From the NCBI GenBank assembly GCA_009843505.1, contig VYDI01000047.1:1-64000 (forward strand): DNA of 64,000 nt, written 5' to 3'. Below the pieces are notes generated by a model. It had not been told where the DNA came from. It worked only from the letters and a program-made list of their open reading frames with translations, and did not search any database. The stretch is from Holophagales bacterium. GTDB lineage: Bacteria > Acidobacteriota > Thermoanaerobaculia > Multivoradales > Multivoraceae. Positions 35,793-43,258 of the stretch are shown here, piece by piece (position 1 is the first letter of the stretch; every line of letters begins with the position of its first letter). The position numbers were made by a program, and so were the translations under genes.

Positions 35793-37302
35793 GGCGGAGC
35801 CGGCCTTTCGGCCGGCGCGTGCTTCCGGCCGCCTTCGGCGGCAGCCGGCGGGGACGCCGGCGCACCCAGTCTGTGCCGCGCGAGGTGCTGGCTGGCTCGT
35901 CCTTGGGATCGTGCTTCTGTTGCTCGCGGCCGCTCCCGTCGCGGCCGCCGAGCCGGACGCGCGCGCCCTCTACCGCCTCCACTGCGGCGGCTGCCACGGG
36001 CAGGCGCTCGAAGGCGGGCTCGCGGAGCCGCTGATCAAGTCGGACTGGCGGTTCGGGCGGGACGGCTTCTCGGTAGAGAGCAACATCCGGCACGGCATCC
36101 CGGGCACCGACATGCCGGGCTATCTCGGCGAACTCTCGGACGAGGAGATGGCGGCGCTGGTCGAGCTGATCTACAGCCTGCAGACGGAGGAGGTCTGGAT
36201 TGCGAAGCCGCTGCCGCCCGCGGTCGAGACGGAGCACCACACGCTCCGGGTCGAGTACCTGGCCACCGACGAACTGGAGAACCCCTGGGGCATCGAGTTC
36301 ACGGGCCCGTCGGAGGCGCTGATCTCCGAGGACGCGGGCTACCTGCTCCGGTACCGGGACGGCAGGGTGTACCCGGACCGGGTCACGGGGCTGCCGCCGG
36401 TCGACCTCGCGACCTCGACGGGCGGGCTGATGGATATCGCGCTCGATCCGGACTACGCGGAGAACGGATGGGTCTACGCGGCGATCAGCCACTCGGAGGA
36501 CCCGAACGACCGCTACGCCCGCGGGCTGACCCGGATCATCCGCGGCCGCGTCGACGGCAACCGCTGGCTGGACACGGAGTACCTGTTCCGGCTCGATCCC
36601 GGGTACCACCTGCCCGACAGCAAGCACTGGGGCGGCCGCCTGCTGTTCGACCGCGACGGCTTCCTCTACTTCTCGATCGGCGACATGAGCGCGGCGATGA
36701 ACTCGCAGGACCCGGCCATGCCCTCGGGCAAGGTGTTCCGCATCCGGCCCGACGGCGGCATCCCGGCCGATAACCCCTTCGCCGGCGAGGACGGCGCGCT
36801 CGGCGCGGTGTTCACCCTCGGCAACCGGAACGTCCAGGGCATGGCCCAGCACCCGGAGACCGGCGGGATCTGGGCCGCCGAGCACGGACCGCGCGGCGGC
36901 GACGAGTTGAATCTCCTGGTCAAGGGCCGGAACTACGGCTGGCCGGTCGTGACGTTCGGCGTCAACTACGACGGCTCGGTCGTCAGCGACCGGACCCACG
37001 CCGACGGCATCGAGCCGCCGGTCGTCGAGTGGACGCCGGCGCTCGCCGTCGGCCCGATCGAGTTCGTGGCCGGCCCGGCCTTCGAGAGCTGGCGGGGCGA
37101 CCTCCTGGTCGGTTCGCTCTCCTTCGAGGAACTCCGGCGCCTGGAGATCGAAGGCGGCCGGGTCACCCGCCAGGAACTCCTGTTCAAGGGCCACGGCCGC
37201 ATCCGCGACATCAAGTACGGTCCGGACGGCGCGATCTACCTGCTCCTCAACAACCCCGGCGCCCTGGTCCGCCTGACGGCCGTAGGATCGGCGGCCAGAT
37301 GA
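35782..37302 (+). CDS. Secreted cytochrome c-PQQ aldose sugar dehydrogenase
   Basis: A 506-residue exported protein. A hydrophobic signal core L-G-I-V-L-L-L-L-A-A-A-P-V is followed by a cytochrome c domain with heme motif C68-G-G-C-H72 and ligand Met in T-D-M-P-G-Y. A soluble aldose-dehydrogenase (GSDH/Asd) propeller starts near residue 150: E-N-P-W-G-I-E-F, G-G-L-M-D-I-A-L-D-P, H-W-G-G-R-L, G-N-R-N-V-Q-G-M-A and E-H-G-P-R-G-G-D-E-L-N. The only start in frame ahead of the signal core is the GTG at 35782. Thus residues 5-30 come from a repeat element in minus orientation. It overlaps the amidohydrolase by 11 nt and the next gene by 3 nt. Confidence 0.88.
   Translation: MRTRAEPAFRPARASGRLRRQPAGTPAHPVCAARGAGWLVLGIVLLLLAAAPVAAAEPDARALYRLHCGGCHGQALEGGLAEPLIKSDWRFGRDGFSVESNIRHGIPGTDMPGYLGELSDEEMAALVELIYSLQTEEVWIAKPLPPAVETEHHTLRVEYLATDELENPWGIEFTGPSEALISEDAGYLLRYRDGRVYPDRVTGLPPVDLATSTGGLMDIALDPDYAENGWVYAAISHSEDPNDRYARGLTRIIRGRVDGNRWLDTEYLFRLDPGYHLPDSKHWGGRLLFDRDGFLYFSIGDMSAAMNSQDPAMPSGKVFRIRPDGGIPADNPFAGEDGALGAVFTLGNRNVQGMAQHPETGGIWAAEHGPRGGDELNLLVKGRNYGWPVVTFGVNYDGSVVSDRTHADGIEPPVVEWTPALAVGPIEFVAGPAFESWRGDLLVGSLSFEELRRLEIEGGRVTRQELLFKGHGRIRDIKYGPDGAIYLLLNNPGALVRLTAVGSAAR
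35796..35871 (-). repeat. Palindromic repeat copy 7, in frame in sugar dehydrogenase
   Basis: On the minus strand: ACTGGGTGCGCCGGCG, TCCC, CGCCGGC, then CCGCC-GAA-GGCGG and a terminal GCCGGCC-GAAA-GGCCGGC. It is a full three-module copy inserted in the opposite orientation to copies 4-6, yet it still leaves an open frame through the start of the gene at 35782. Confidence 0.92.
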
Positions 37303-37541
37303 CCAACGACCAGGGAGCACTCCGCTCAGGCGCGCTCGGCCTGGCGGCGGCGATGGTGTTCGTCGTCGTCAACTGGGACGCGCTGACCGGCGCGAGCACC
37401 GGCCTGGCCGGCTCACTGTGGGCCGCCGTGCCGATCTTCTTCGTGTGCGGCGTCGTCTGGGCGGCCGCCATCCGCCGCCGCGACGCCGAGGTCTACGAAC
37501 GCCTGGGCCACTTCATCGACGAATCACCGGACGCGGCCTAG
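37299..37541 (+). CDS. Small two-helix membrane protein
   Basis: An 80-residue protein starting at an ATG that overlaps the stop of the sugar dehydrogenase (ATGA). Two hydrophobic segments, about residues 11-28 and 37-56, are followed by a charged tail R-R-R-D-A-E-V-Y-E-R. The length and tight coupling support a real gene. The function is unknown; it may anchor or assist the preceding cytochrome c dehydrogenase. It resembles no family I can name. Confidence 0.7.
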   Translation: MTNDQGALRSGALGLAAAMVFVVVNWDALTGASTGLAGSLWAAVPIFFVCGVVWAAAIRRRDAEVYERLGHFIDESPDAA

Positions 37542-37570
37542 CTGAAGCCGCGACGTCAAAGGGACTGCAC

Positions 37571-38887
37571 ATGAGCGACATCGAACGCCTGATCGAGCAG
37601 GGGGCCAGAACACTGCGGGTGATGTATCCCGATCTCCACGGGATCGCCCGCGGCAAGGACCTCGTCCTCGCCGACGCCGGCCACGAGATCGAGGACGGCG
37701 TCGCCTTCTGCTCGGCGATCATGACCACCGACCTGGCGCACACGCCGGTGATGGGCGGCGAGATCGGCTACCCGGACTTCTTCGCGCGGCCGGATCTGTC
37801 GACCGCCGCGGCGCTGCCGTGGGCGCCGGACGTCGCCGCCTGCCTGGTGGACCTGGTCGACGAGGAGGGCAATCCCCATCCGTTCGACCCGCGCGGCGCG
37901 GTGCGGCGGTCGGCGGACGGCCTCGCGGAACTGGATCTTCTGCCGATCGTCGGCCCGGAGCTCGAGTTCTTCCTGTTCAAGCCCGACGACGATGCCCCGG
38001 AGGGCGCGGCCCGTTACGTCGACACGCTGTCGCGCGTCTACACCGTCGGCGCCGAGAGCGATCCCGGCGGCATCTCGGGCCGGATGCTTCACGCCTGCGC
38101 CGGGATGGGCCTGGGCGCGTATGCCGCGAACCACGAGTTCATGAACTCCCAGTACGAGATCAACCTCCGCCACGGCCCCGCCCTCGACGCTGCCGACCGG
38201 GCCTTCCGTCTCAAGGCGACCGTCAAGGAGATGGCGGTGCTGGAGGAGATGCGGGCGACGTTCATGGGCCGGCCCTTCAACGATCAGGGTGGTTCGGGGC
38301 TTCACCTCCACGTGTCCCTCCAGGACGGCGAGGGCGCCAACCGGATCGGCGATCCGGCGGGCCCGGACGGCCTGAGCGCGGCCGCGCTCTCCTTCATCGC
38401 CGGGGTGCTGGAGCATGCCGGGGCGCTGATGGCCTTCCTCAACCCGACGGTCAACGCGTTCAAGCGGATCGCGCCCGACTCGCTGGCGCCGATCAACGTC
38501 TCCTGGGGCCTCGACAACCGGACGACCTTCGTCCGCGTGCCGCCCGAGCGCGGCAAGGCGGCCCGCCTGGAGATCCGCGTCGGCGACGGCACGGCGAACT
38601 GCCACCTGGCGATCGCCGCGCTGCTGCAGGCCGGGCTCGACGGCGTGCGGCGGGAACTCGAGGCGCCCGAGCAGACCGCGGGCGACGCCTACCGGCGGGA
38701 GGATCTTGCCTCGCTGCCGAGCTCCCTCGACCAGGCCCTCGACGCGCTGGAGGCCGACGAACTGCTCTGCGGCGGCGTCGGCCGCGAGATCGTCGACGCC
38801 TTCCTGACGCTCAAGCGCTTCGAACTCGAGCGCTACCACGGCTGGGTGACCGACTGGGAGCGCAACGAGTACCGGATTCAACTCTAG
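37571..38887 (+). CDS. Glutamine synthetase-like gamma-glutamyl-amine ligase
   Basis: A 438-residue member of the glutamine synthetase superfamily of the PuuA/GlnA3 type. It would join glutamate to an amine using ATP. Visible features are the N-terminal D-L-H-G-I-A-R-G-K, the metal ligands in G-P-E-L-E-F-F-L-F and N-S-Q-Y-E-I-N-L, G-S-G-L-H-L-H-V-S-L, N-A-F-K-R-I and R-L-E-I-R-V-G-D. It lacks the length and adenylylation region of housekeeping GlnA. The PuuD-like hydrolase two genes downstream supports a role in gamma-glutamylating an amine for catabolism, as in putrescine, isopropylamine or aniline pathways. The substrate is not determined. The start is the ATG at 37571. Confidence 0.87.
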   Translation: MSDIERLIEQGARTLRVMYPDLHGIARGKDLVLADAGHEIEDGVAFCSAIMTTDLAHTPVMGGEIGYPDFFARPDLSTAAALPWAPDVAACLVDLVDEEGNPHPFDPRGAVRRSADGLAELDLLPIVGPELEFFLFKPDDDAPEGAARYVDTLSRVYTVGAESDPGGISGRMLHACAGMGLGAYAANHEFMNSQYEINLRHGPALDAADRAFRLKATVKEMAVLEEMRATFMGRPFNDQGGSGLHLHVSLQDGEGANRIGDPAGPDGLSAAALSFIAGVLEHAGALMAFLNPTVNAFKRIAPDSLAPINVSWGLDNRTTFVRVPPERGKAARLEIRVGDGTANCHLAIAALLQAGLDGVRRELEAPEQTAGDAYRREDLASLPSSLDQALDALEADELLCGGVGREIVDAFLTLKRFELERYHGWVTDWERNEYRIQL

Positions 38888-38898
38888 GCGTCGAACCG

Positions 38899-40149
38899 GT
38901 GGCGCACGCAGCCAACGCCTCGCTCGCGGCCGAGATCGACCTCTGCGACCACGACCGGTTCGCCCGCGGGGTGCCGCACGAGTGGTTCGCGAGGCTGCGG
39001 GAGGAGGCGCCCGTGTACTGGCAGCCGGAGCCGAAGGGGCCGGGCTTCTGGTCGATCACGCGGCACGAGGACGTCGTGCGGATCTCGAAGGACCCGAAGC
39101 GGTTCTCGTCCGAAGTCGGCGGCACGTCGCTCGAGGACCTGGAGCCGGAGCACGTCGAGGCGCGCAAGTCGATGATCGACATGGATCCGCCCCGCCACTA
39201 CAAGCTGCGTTCGCTGATCAGCAAGCGTTTCCTGCCGCGGGCGCTCACGGCCTTCTCGGACCACATCCGGCAACTGTTTCGGGGCATCCTGGAGGCCGCG
39301 ATCGCCCGGGGCGACTTCGACTTCGTCGACGACGTGGCGGTCGAGCTGCCCATGCGGGTGTTCGCGGAGATGCTGGGCGCGCCCCAGGAGGACCGGCGGC
39401 TGATCGTCGACATCGGCAACCGCATCCTCGGCGCGACCGACCCGGAGTACGTCGACGACTACGAGACTGAGCGGGAGCGCTTCAAGCACCTGCCGTTCTC
39501 TAGTCCAGCCAGCCTGGAGATGTTCGAGTACGGACGCAAGCTGGCGGCGCAGCGCCGCGCCGAACCGCGCGACGACATCGTGACCGACCTGGTGTTCGCC
39601 GAGGTCGACGGCGAGCCGCTCACGCCGCAGGAGTTCGACCTCTACTTCCTGCTGCTGGCGGCGGCCGGCAACGAGACGACGCGCCACTCGCTGTCTGGCG
39701 GCATGTGCGAACTGCTGCGCCACTCCGACCAGGCGGAGCGCGTCGTCGCCGGCGACGAGGACATCGCTGTGACCGCCGCCGACGAGGTGCTGCGGATGGT
39801 GACGGCGGTTCACCACTTCCGCCGCACGGCGACCGAAGACGTCGAGATGCGGGGCGAGGTCATCCGCGCCGGCGACAAGGTCGCGATGTGGTACACGAGC
39901 GCCAACCGGGACGAGGACGTGTTCGAGGAACCCAACCGATTCGACGTCGGCCGCAAGCCGAACCGGCACCTGACCTTCGGGATCGGGCCGCACTTCTGCC
40001 TGGGCGCGTACCTGGCGCGGCTGGAGATCAAGATCGCGCTGGAGGAGCTGCGGCCCCATCTCGGCCGCCTCGAACTGGTCTCGGAGCCGGAGCGGCTGCG
40101 CTCCAACTTCTTCAACGGCATCAAGCACATGGGAGTTCGCTACCGATGA
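38899..40149 (+). CDS. Cytochrome P450 monooxygenase
   Basis: A 416-residue soluble bacterial P450. The I-helix A-A-G-N-E-T-T-R, the E-x-x-R pair in D-E-V-L-R-M, and the heme-ligand loop F-G-I-G-P-H-F-C367-L-G-A are all present. The N-terminus without a membrane helix is normal for bacterial class I enzymes. The start is the GTG at 38899, 11 nt after the ligase. It ends in an ATGA overlap with the amidase gene, so ligase, P450 and amidase are probably translated together. Ferredoxin and reductase partners are not encoded nearby. Its likely substrate is the gamma-glutamylated amine or a related intermediate (inference). Confidence 0.93.
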   Translation: MAHAANASLAAEIDLCDHDRFARGVPHEWFARLREEAPVYWQPEPKGPGFWSITRHEDVVRISKDPKRFSSEVGGTSLEDLEPEHVEARKSMIDMDPPRHYKLRSLISKRFLPRALTAFSDHIRQLFRGILEAAIARGDFDFVDDVAVELPMRVFAEMLGAPQEDRRLIVDIGNRILGATDPEYVDDYETERERFKHLPFSSPASLEMFEYGRKLAAQRRAEPRDDIVTDLVFAEVDGEPLTPQEFDLYFLLLAAAGNETTRHSLSGGMCELLRHSDQAERVVAGDEDIAVTAADEVLRMVTAVHHFRRTATEDVEMRGEVIRAGDKVAMWYTSANRDEDVFEEPNRFDVGRKPNRHLTFGIGPHFCLGAYLARLEIKIALEELRPHLGRLELVSEPERLRSNFFNGIKHMGVRYR

Positions 40150-40922
40150 GTGAAGGCGCGGCGCGCAACTCCGGACGCGGGCGGCGGCCGCGGATCGGCA
40201 TCGTCGGCGATGTCCGGGACGCGATCATCGGCCCGTGGGACGAGGTCGTCTCGATGGTCCCGCACGATTACGTCTCGGCGATTGCCGCCGCCGGCGGGGC
40301 GCCGGTCATCATCCCGAGCGTCGAGCCGTACGACGAGGAACCCGGGGCCGCGCTCTACGACCTCGACGGCATCGTCTTCATGGGCGGCAAGGACTTCGAC
40401 GCGGGGATCTACGGCGCGGAACCGCACCCGGAGAACGACGAGCACGACGAGATGCGCGACCGGGTCGAACTGGCGATCGGCCGCGCCGCGCTCGAACGCC
40501 GGATGCCGATCCTCGGGATCTGCCGGGGCTTCCAGCTCCTGAACATCCTCTACGGCGGCGATCTGGAACAGCACCTGGGCGACCGGCTCGACATGAAGCC
40601 GCACCGCGACGTGCTGGGCGAGTTCACGCGGCACATGGTGACGATCGAGCCGGGGACCCACCTGGCGGCGGCGATGGAGGCGGGCGTGGAGGAGGGCGAG
40701 GTCGAGATCGCTTCGCACCATCACCAGGGCGCCGGCCGGCTGGGCGAGGGGCTCCGCGTGGCCGCCACCGCGCCGGACGGCGTGATCGAGGCGCTGGAGG
40801 ATCCCCGGCTTCCGTTCTGCCTCGGCGTCCAGTGGCACCCCGAGGTCACCGCACCGGAGGACGGCGGCCGGCTGTTCCGCGCCCTCGTCGACTTCTGCTC
40901 ATCCCATCCATCAACGGCCTGA
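40146..40922 (+). CDS. Class I glutamine amidotransferase-like gamma-glutamyl hydrolase (PuuD-like)
   Basis: A 258-residue member of peptidase family C26. It has the nucleophile Cys126 in G-I-C-R-G-F-Q, the His in G-V-Q-W-H-P-E and the adjacent Glu. The G-G-K-D-F-D segment and H-H-H-Q-G also fit PuuD-type gamma-glutamyl-gamma-aminobutyrate hydrolases. It would release glutamate from a gamma-glutamyl amide. It overlaps the P450 by 4 nt. With the ligase it forms the protect-oxidise-deprotect pair known from polyamine and aniline catabolism. Confidence 0.92.
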   Translation: MSEGAARNSGRGRRPRIGIVGDVRDAIIGPWDEVVSMVPHDYVSAIAAAGGAPVIIPSVEPYDEEPGAALYDLDGIVFMGGKDFDAGIYGAEPHPENDEHDEMRDRVELAIGRAALERRMPILGICRGFQLLNILYGGDLEQHLGDRLDMKPHRDVLGEFTRHMVTIEPGTHLAAAMEAGVEEGEVEIASHHHQGAGRLGEGLRVAATAPDGVIEALEDPRLPFCLGVQWHPEVTAPEDGGRLFRALVDFCSSHPSTA

Positions 40923-40934
40923 GGACGCACCGCG

Positions 40935-41726
40935 ATGAGACATGAACGCCGATCGGACGACGGTACCTGGCTGCCTCCGATCGATCCGCCGTCGAAGATC
41001 ATCGGCGTCCACCTGAGCTACCGCTCGCGCTGCGTCGAGTACCAGATGGAGCGCATCCCGGAGGTGCCGTCCTACTTCATGAAGCCCACCTCCTCGCTGA
41101 GCGCCCACGAAGCGCCGGTGGCGCGGCCGCGCGGCTGCCGCTTCCTGAACTACGAGGGGGAGTTCGCGGTCGTCATCGGCCGGCGGGCGACCGGCGTCTC
41201 GATCGAGGAGGCGCTCGACTACGTCCGCGGCTACACGCTGGTCAACGACTTCGGCATCCACGACTTCCGGCACGCCGACCGCGGCTCGATGCTGCGGGTC
41301 AAGGGCCAGGACGGCTTCGGGCCGATGGGCCCGGCCCTGGTCGAAGCCGGCGATGTCGACCCGAACGACCTGACGCTGCGCACTCTGGTCAACGGCGAGG
41401 TGGTGCAGGAGGGGAACACGGGCGAGGACCTCCTGTTCTCGTTCGCGTACCAGGTCGCCGACCTGAGCCGGCTGATCACGCTCGAACCCGGCGACGTCAT
41501 CATGACCGGCACGCCGGCGAACTCGCGGCCGGTCGAACCGGGCGATGTGGTCGAGGTGCAGTGCGACGAGATCGGCACCTTGCGCAACCCGATCGTCGAG
41601 CTGGACCGGGACCTGCAGCCGGTCGGCGAGCAGCCCCAGGTGACCGGCAACACGCTGCACGTCGCGCTCTGCGTGCCGGAGGACGAGGCCGAGATCGTCG
41701 CGGCGGCGGAGGCGGCGGGCTCGTGA
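40935..41726 (+). CDS. Fumarylacetoacetate hydrolase family protein (HpcE/HpaG-like)
   Basis: A 263-residue FAH-fold enzyme. The metal site is seen in E-G-E-F-A-V-V-I-G and further in N-D-F-G-I-H-D-F, K-G-Q-D-G-F-G-P-M-G-P, I-M-T-G-T-P-A and the C-terminal G-D-V-V-E-V-Q. This family performs isomerisation, decarboxylation, hydration or C-C cleavage of 2-oxo-dienoates after ring meta-cleavage. It lies 12 nt after the amidase gene and overlaps the aldehyde dehydrogenase by 4 nt (GTGA). With the two following genes it parallels HpaG-HpaE-HpaD of homoprotocatechuate breakdown. Confidence 0.9.
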   Translation: MRHERRSDDGTWLPPIDPPSKIIGVHLSYRSRCVEYQMERIPEVPSYFMKPTSSLSAHEAPVARPRGCRFLNYEGEFAVVIGRRATGVSIEEALDYVRGYTLVNDFGIHDFRHADRGSMLRVKGQDGFGPMGPALVEAGDVDPNDLTLRTLVNGEVVQEGNTGEDLLFSFAYQVADLSRLITLEPGDVIMTGTPANSRPVEPGDVVEVQCDEIGTLRNPIVELDRDLQPVGEQPQVTGNTLHVALCVPEDEAEIVAAAEAAGS

Positions 41727-43258
41727 CGGCCGACGCGACACTGGGTGCGCCGGCGTCCTCGCCGGCATCTGGCGTTGCTGACGCGCGCATCGACGTCGAA
41801 GGCGTCTCCGTTCCGACGGGCCACCTGATCGGTGGCCGGCGGGTCGGCGGGGGCGCCGGCTTCGAGGTCCGTTCGCCGATCGACTGGGAATGGAAGCTGG
41901 CCGAGCTGCCCGAGGCGGGGAAGGCGGAGGTCGACGCCGCCGTCGACGCCGCGGGCGGAGCCTTCCCGGACTGGGCGGCGCTGGGACCGGAGGGGCGCGC
42001 GCCGTACCTGCTGCGCCTGGCCGCCGGAGTCGAGCGGCGGGCCGCCGAGATCGCCCAGGTCGAGACGGTCGACAACGGTTCGCTGCTGGAGGCGATGCGG
42101 GAGCGGGTGATCCCGCGCGGCGGGATGAACTTCCGCTTCTTCGCTGAGTACGCGGTGTCGCGTCTGGCGGAGACGCCGCGCATCCTGCATGGCGGCGAGC
42201 GGAACACGGTCCGGCACGATCCGGCCGGCGTCGTCGCGGTGTCGACGCCGTGGAACGCGCCCTTCATGCTGGCGACCTGGCGGGTCGGCCCGGCGCTTGC
42301 CGCGGGCAACACCGTCGTCCTCAAGCCGCCGGAGTGGGCGCCGCTGACCTGCTCGCTGCTCGGCGACCTGGCCGAGGAGGCGGGACTGCCGCCGGGAGTG
42401 CTCAACATCGTCCATGGCGGGCCGGAGACCGGCGCGCTGCTGACCGGCCACGCCGGCGTCGACCGGATTGCCTTCACCGGATCGCCGGCGACCGCCCGCA
42501 CGGTCGGCGCCGCGGCCGCGGCGGAGTTGACCCCCGTTTCCTTCGAGCTTGGCGGCAAGTCGCCGTTCCTCGTCTTCGCCGACGCCGACCTGGAGGCTGC
42601 CGCCCGCACCGCGGCCTACCAGTACGACAACTCGGGCCAGGTCTGCCTGGCCGGCACCCGGTTGCTGGTGGAGCGGAGCTGCCTCGACGCCTTCATGGAG
42701 CGGTTCCTGGCGGAAGTCGAGGCGATCCGGGTCGGTGATCCCCGAGAGGCCGAGACGACCTACGGTCCGCTGATCCACCCGCGGGCGCTCGCGCGCGTCG
42801 GGGCGCACGTCGAGAAGGCGCTGGCCCAGGGCGCGGCGCTCCGCTTCGGCGGCAAGGGCAGCGGCGGTCTCTACTATCCGCCGGCGCTGTTCACCGACGT
42901 GCCGTCCGGCGCCGACATCCTGCGCGAGGAGGTGTTCGGGCCGGTGCTGACGCTGCAGGCATTCGAGGGCGACGAGGAGGCGATCGCCCTCTCCGAGTCG
43001 ACCGACTACGGGCTCGCCGCGATGATCTTCACCGGCGACGAGTCCCGCGCGGGCCGGCTCTCGCGCCGGATCAGCGCCGGCACGATCTGGGTCAACTGCT
43101 TCTACGTCCGCGACCTCGAGACGCCGTTCGGCGGCACGAAGCACTCCGGCATCGGCCGCGAGGGCGGCCGCCATTCGTTCGACTTCTACTGCGACGTGAA
43201 GACGGTCTGCGAACGCACTGCCGCGTTCGCGGCTGCCGGGACAGGAGGTGGCTCGTGA
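41723..43258 (+). CDS. Aldehyde dehydrogenase (HpaE / muconic-semialdehyde dehydrogenase-like)
   Basis: A 511-residue aldehyde dehydrogenase. Motifs are S-T-P-W-N-A-P-F-M-L, K-P-P-E-W-A-P, F-T-G-S-P-A-T-A, F-E-L-G-G-K-S-P-F and the catalytic Cys308 in G-Q-V-C-L-A-G. The C-terminal P-F-G-G-T-K-H-S-G-I-G-R-E-G is typical. The start is the GTG at 41723 overlapping the previous stop. Residues 5-17 (A-T-L-G-A-P-A-S-S-P-A-S-G) come from a repeat element placed just after the start codon. It probably oxidises a hydroxymuconic-type semialdehyde produced by the extradiol dioxygenase encoded next. Confidence 0.92.
   Translation: MTADATLGAPASSPASGVADARIDVEGVSVPTGHLIGGRRVGGGAGFEVRSPIDWEWKLAELPEAGKAEVDAAVDAAGGAFPDWAALGPEGRAPYLLRLAAGVERRAAEIAQVETVDNGSLLEAMRERVIPRGGMNFRFFAEYAVSRLAETPRILHGGERNTVRHDPAGVVAVSTPWNAPFMLATWRVGPALAAGNTVVLKPPEWAPLTCSLLGDLAEEAGLPPGVLNIVHGGPETGALLTGHAGVDRIAFTGSPATARTVGAAAAAELTPVSFELGGKSPFLVFADADLEAAARTAAYQYDNSGQVCLAGTRLLVERSCLDAFMERFLAEVEAIRVGDPREAETTYGPLIHPRALARVGAHVEKALAQGAALRFGGKGSGGLYYPPALFTDVPSGADILREEVFGPVLTLQAFEGDEEAIALSESTDYGLAAMIFTGDESRAGRLSRRISAGTIWVNCFYVRDLETPFGGTKHSGIGREGGRHSFDFYCDVKTVCERTAAFAAAGTGGGS
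41737..41773 (+). repeat. Palindromic repeat copy 8, in frame in aldehyde dehydrogenase
   Basis: ACACTGGGTGCGCCGGCG, TCCT, CGCCGGC, ATCTGGCG. A single-hairpin copy 14 nt after the GTG start, read in the T-L-G-A-P-A-S frame like copies 4, 9 and 11. Confidence 0.9.
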
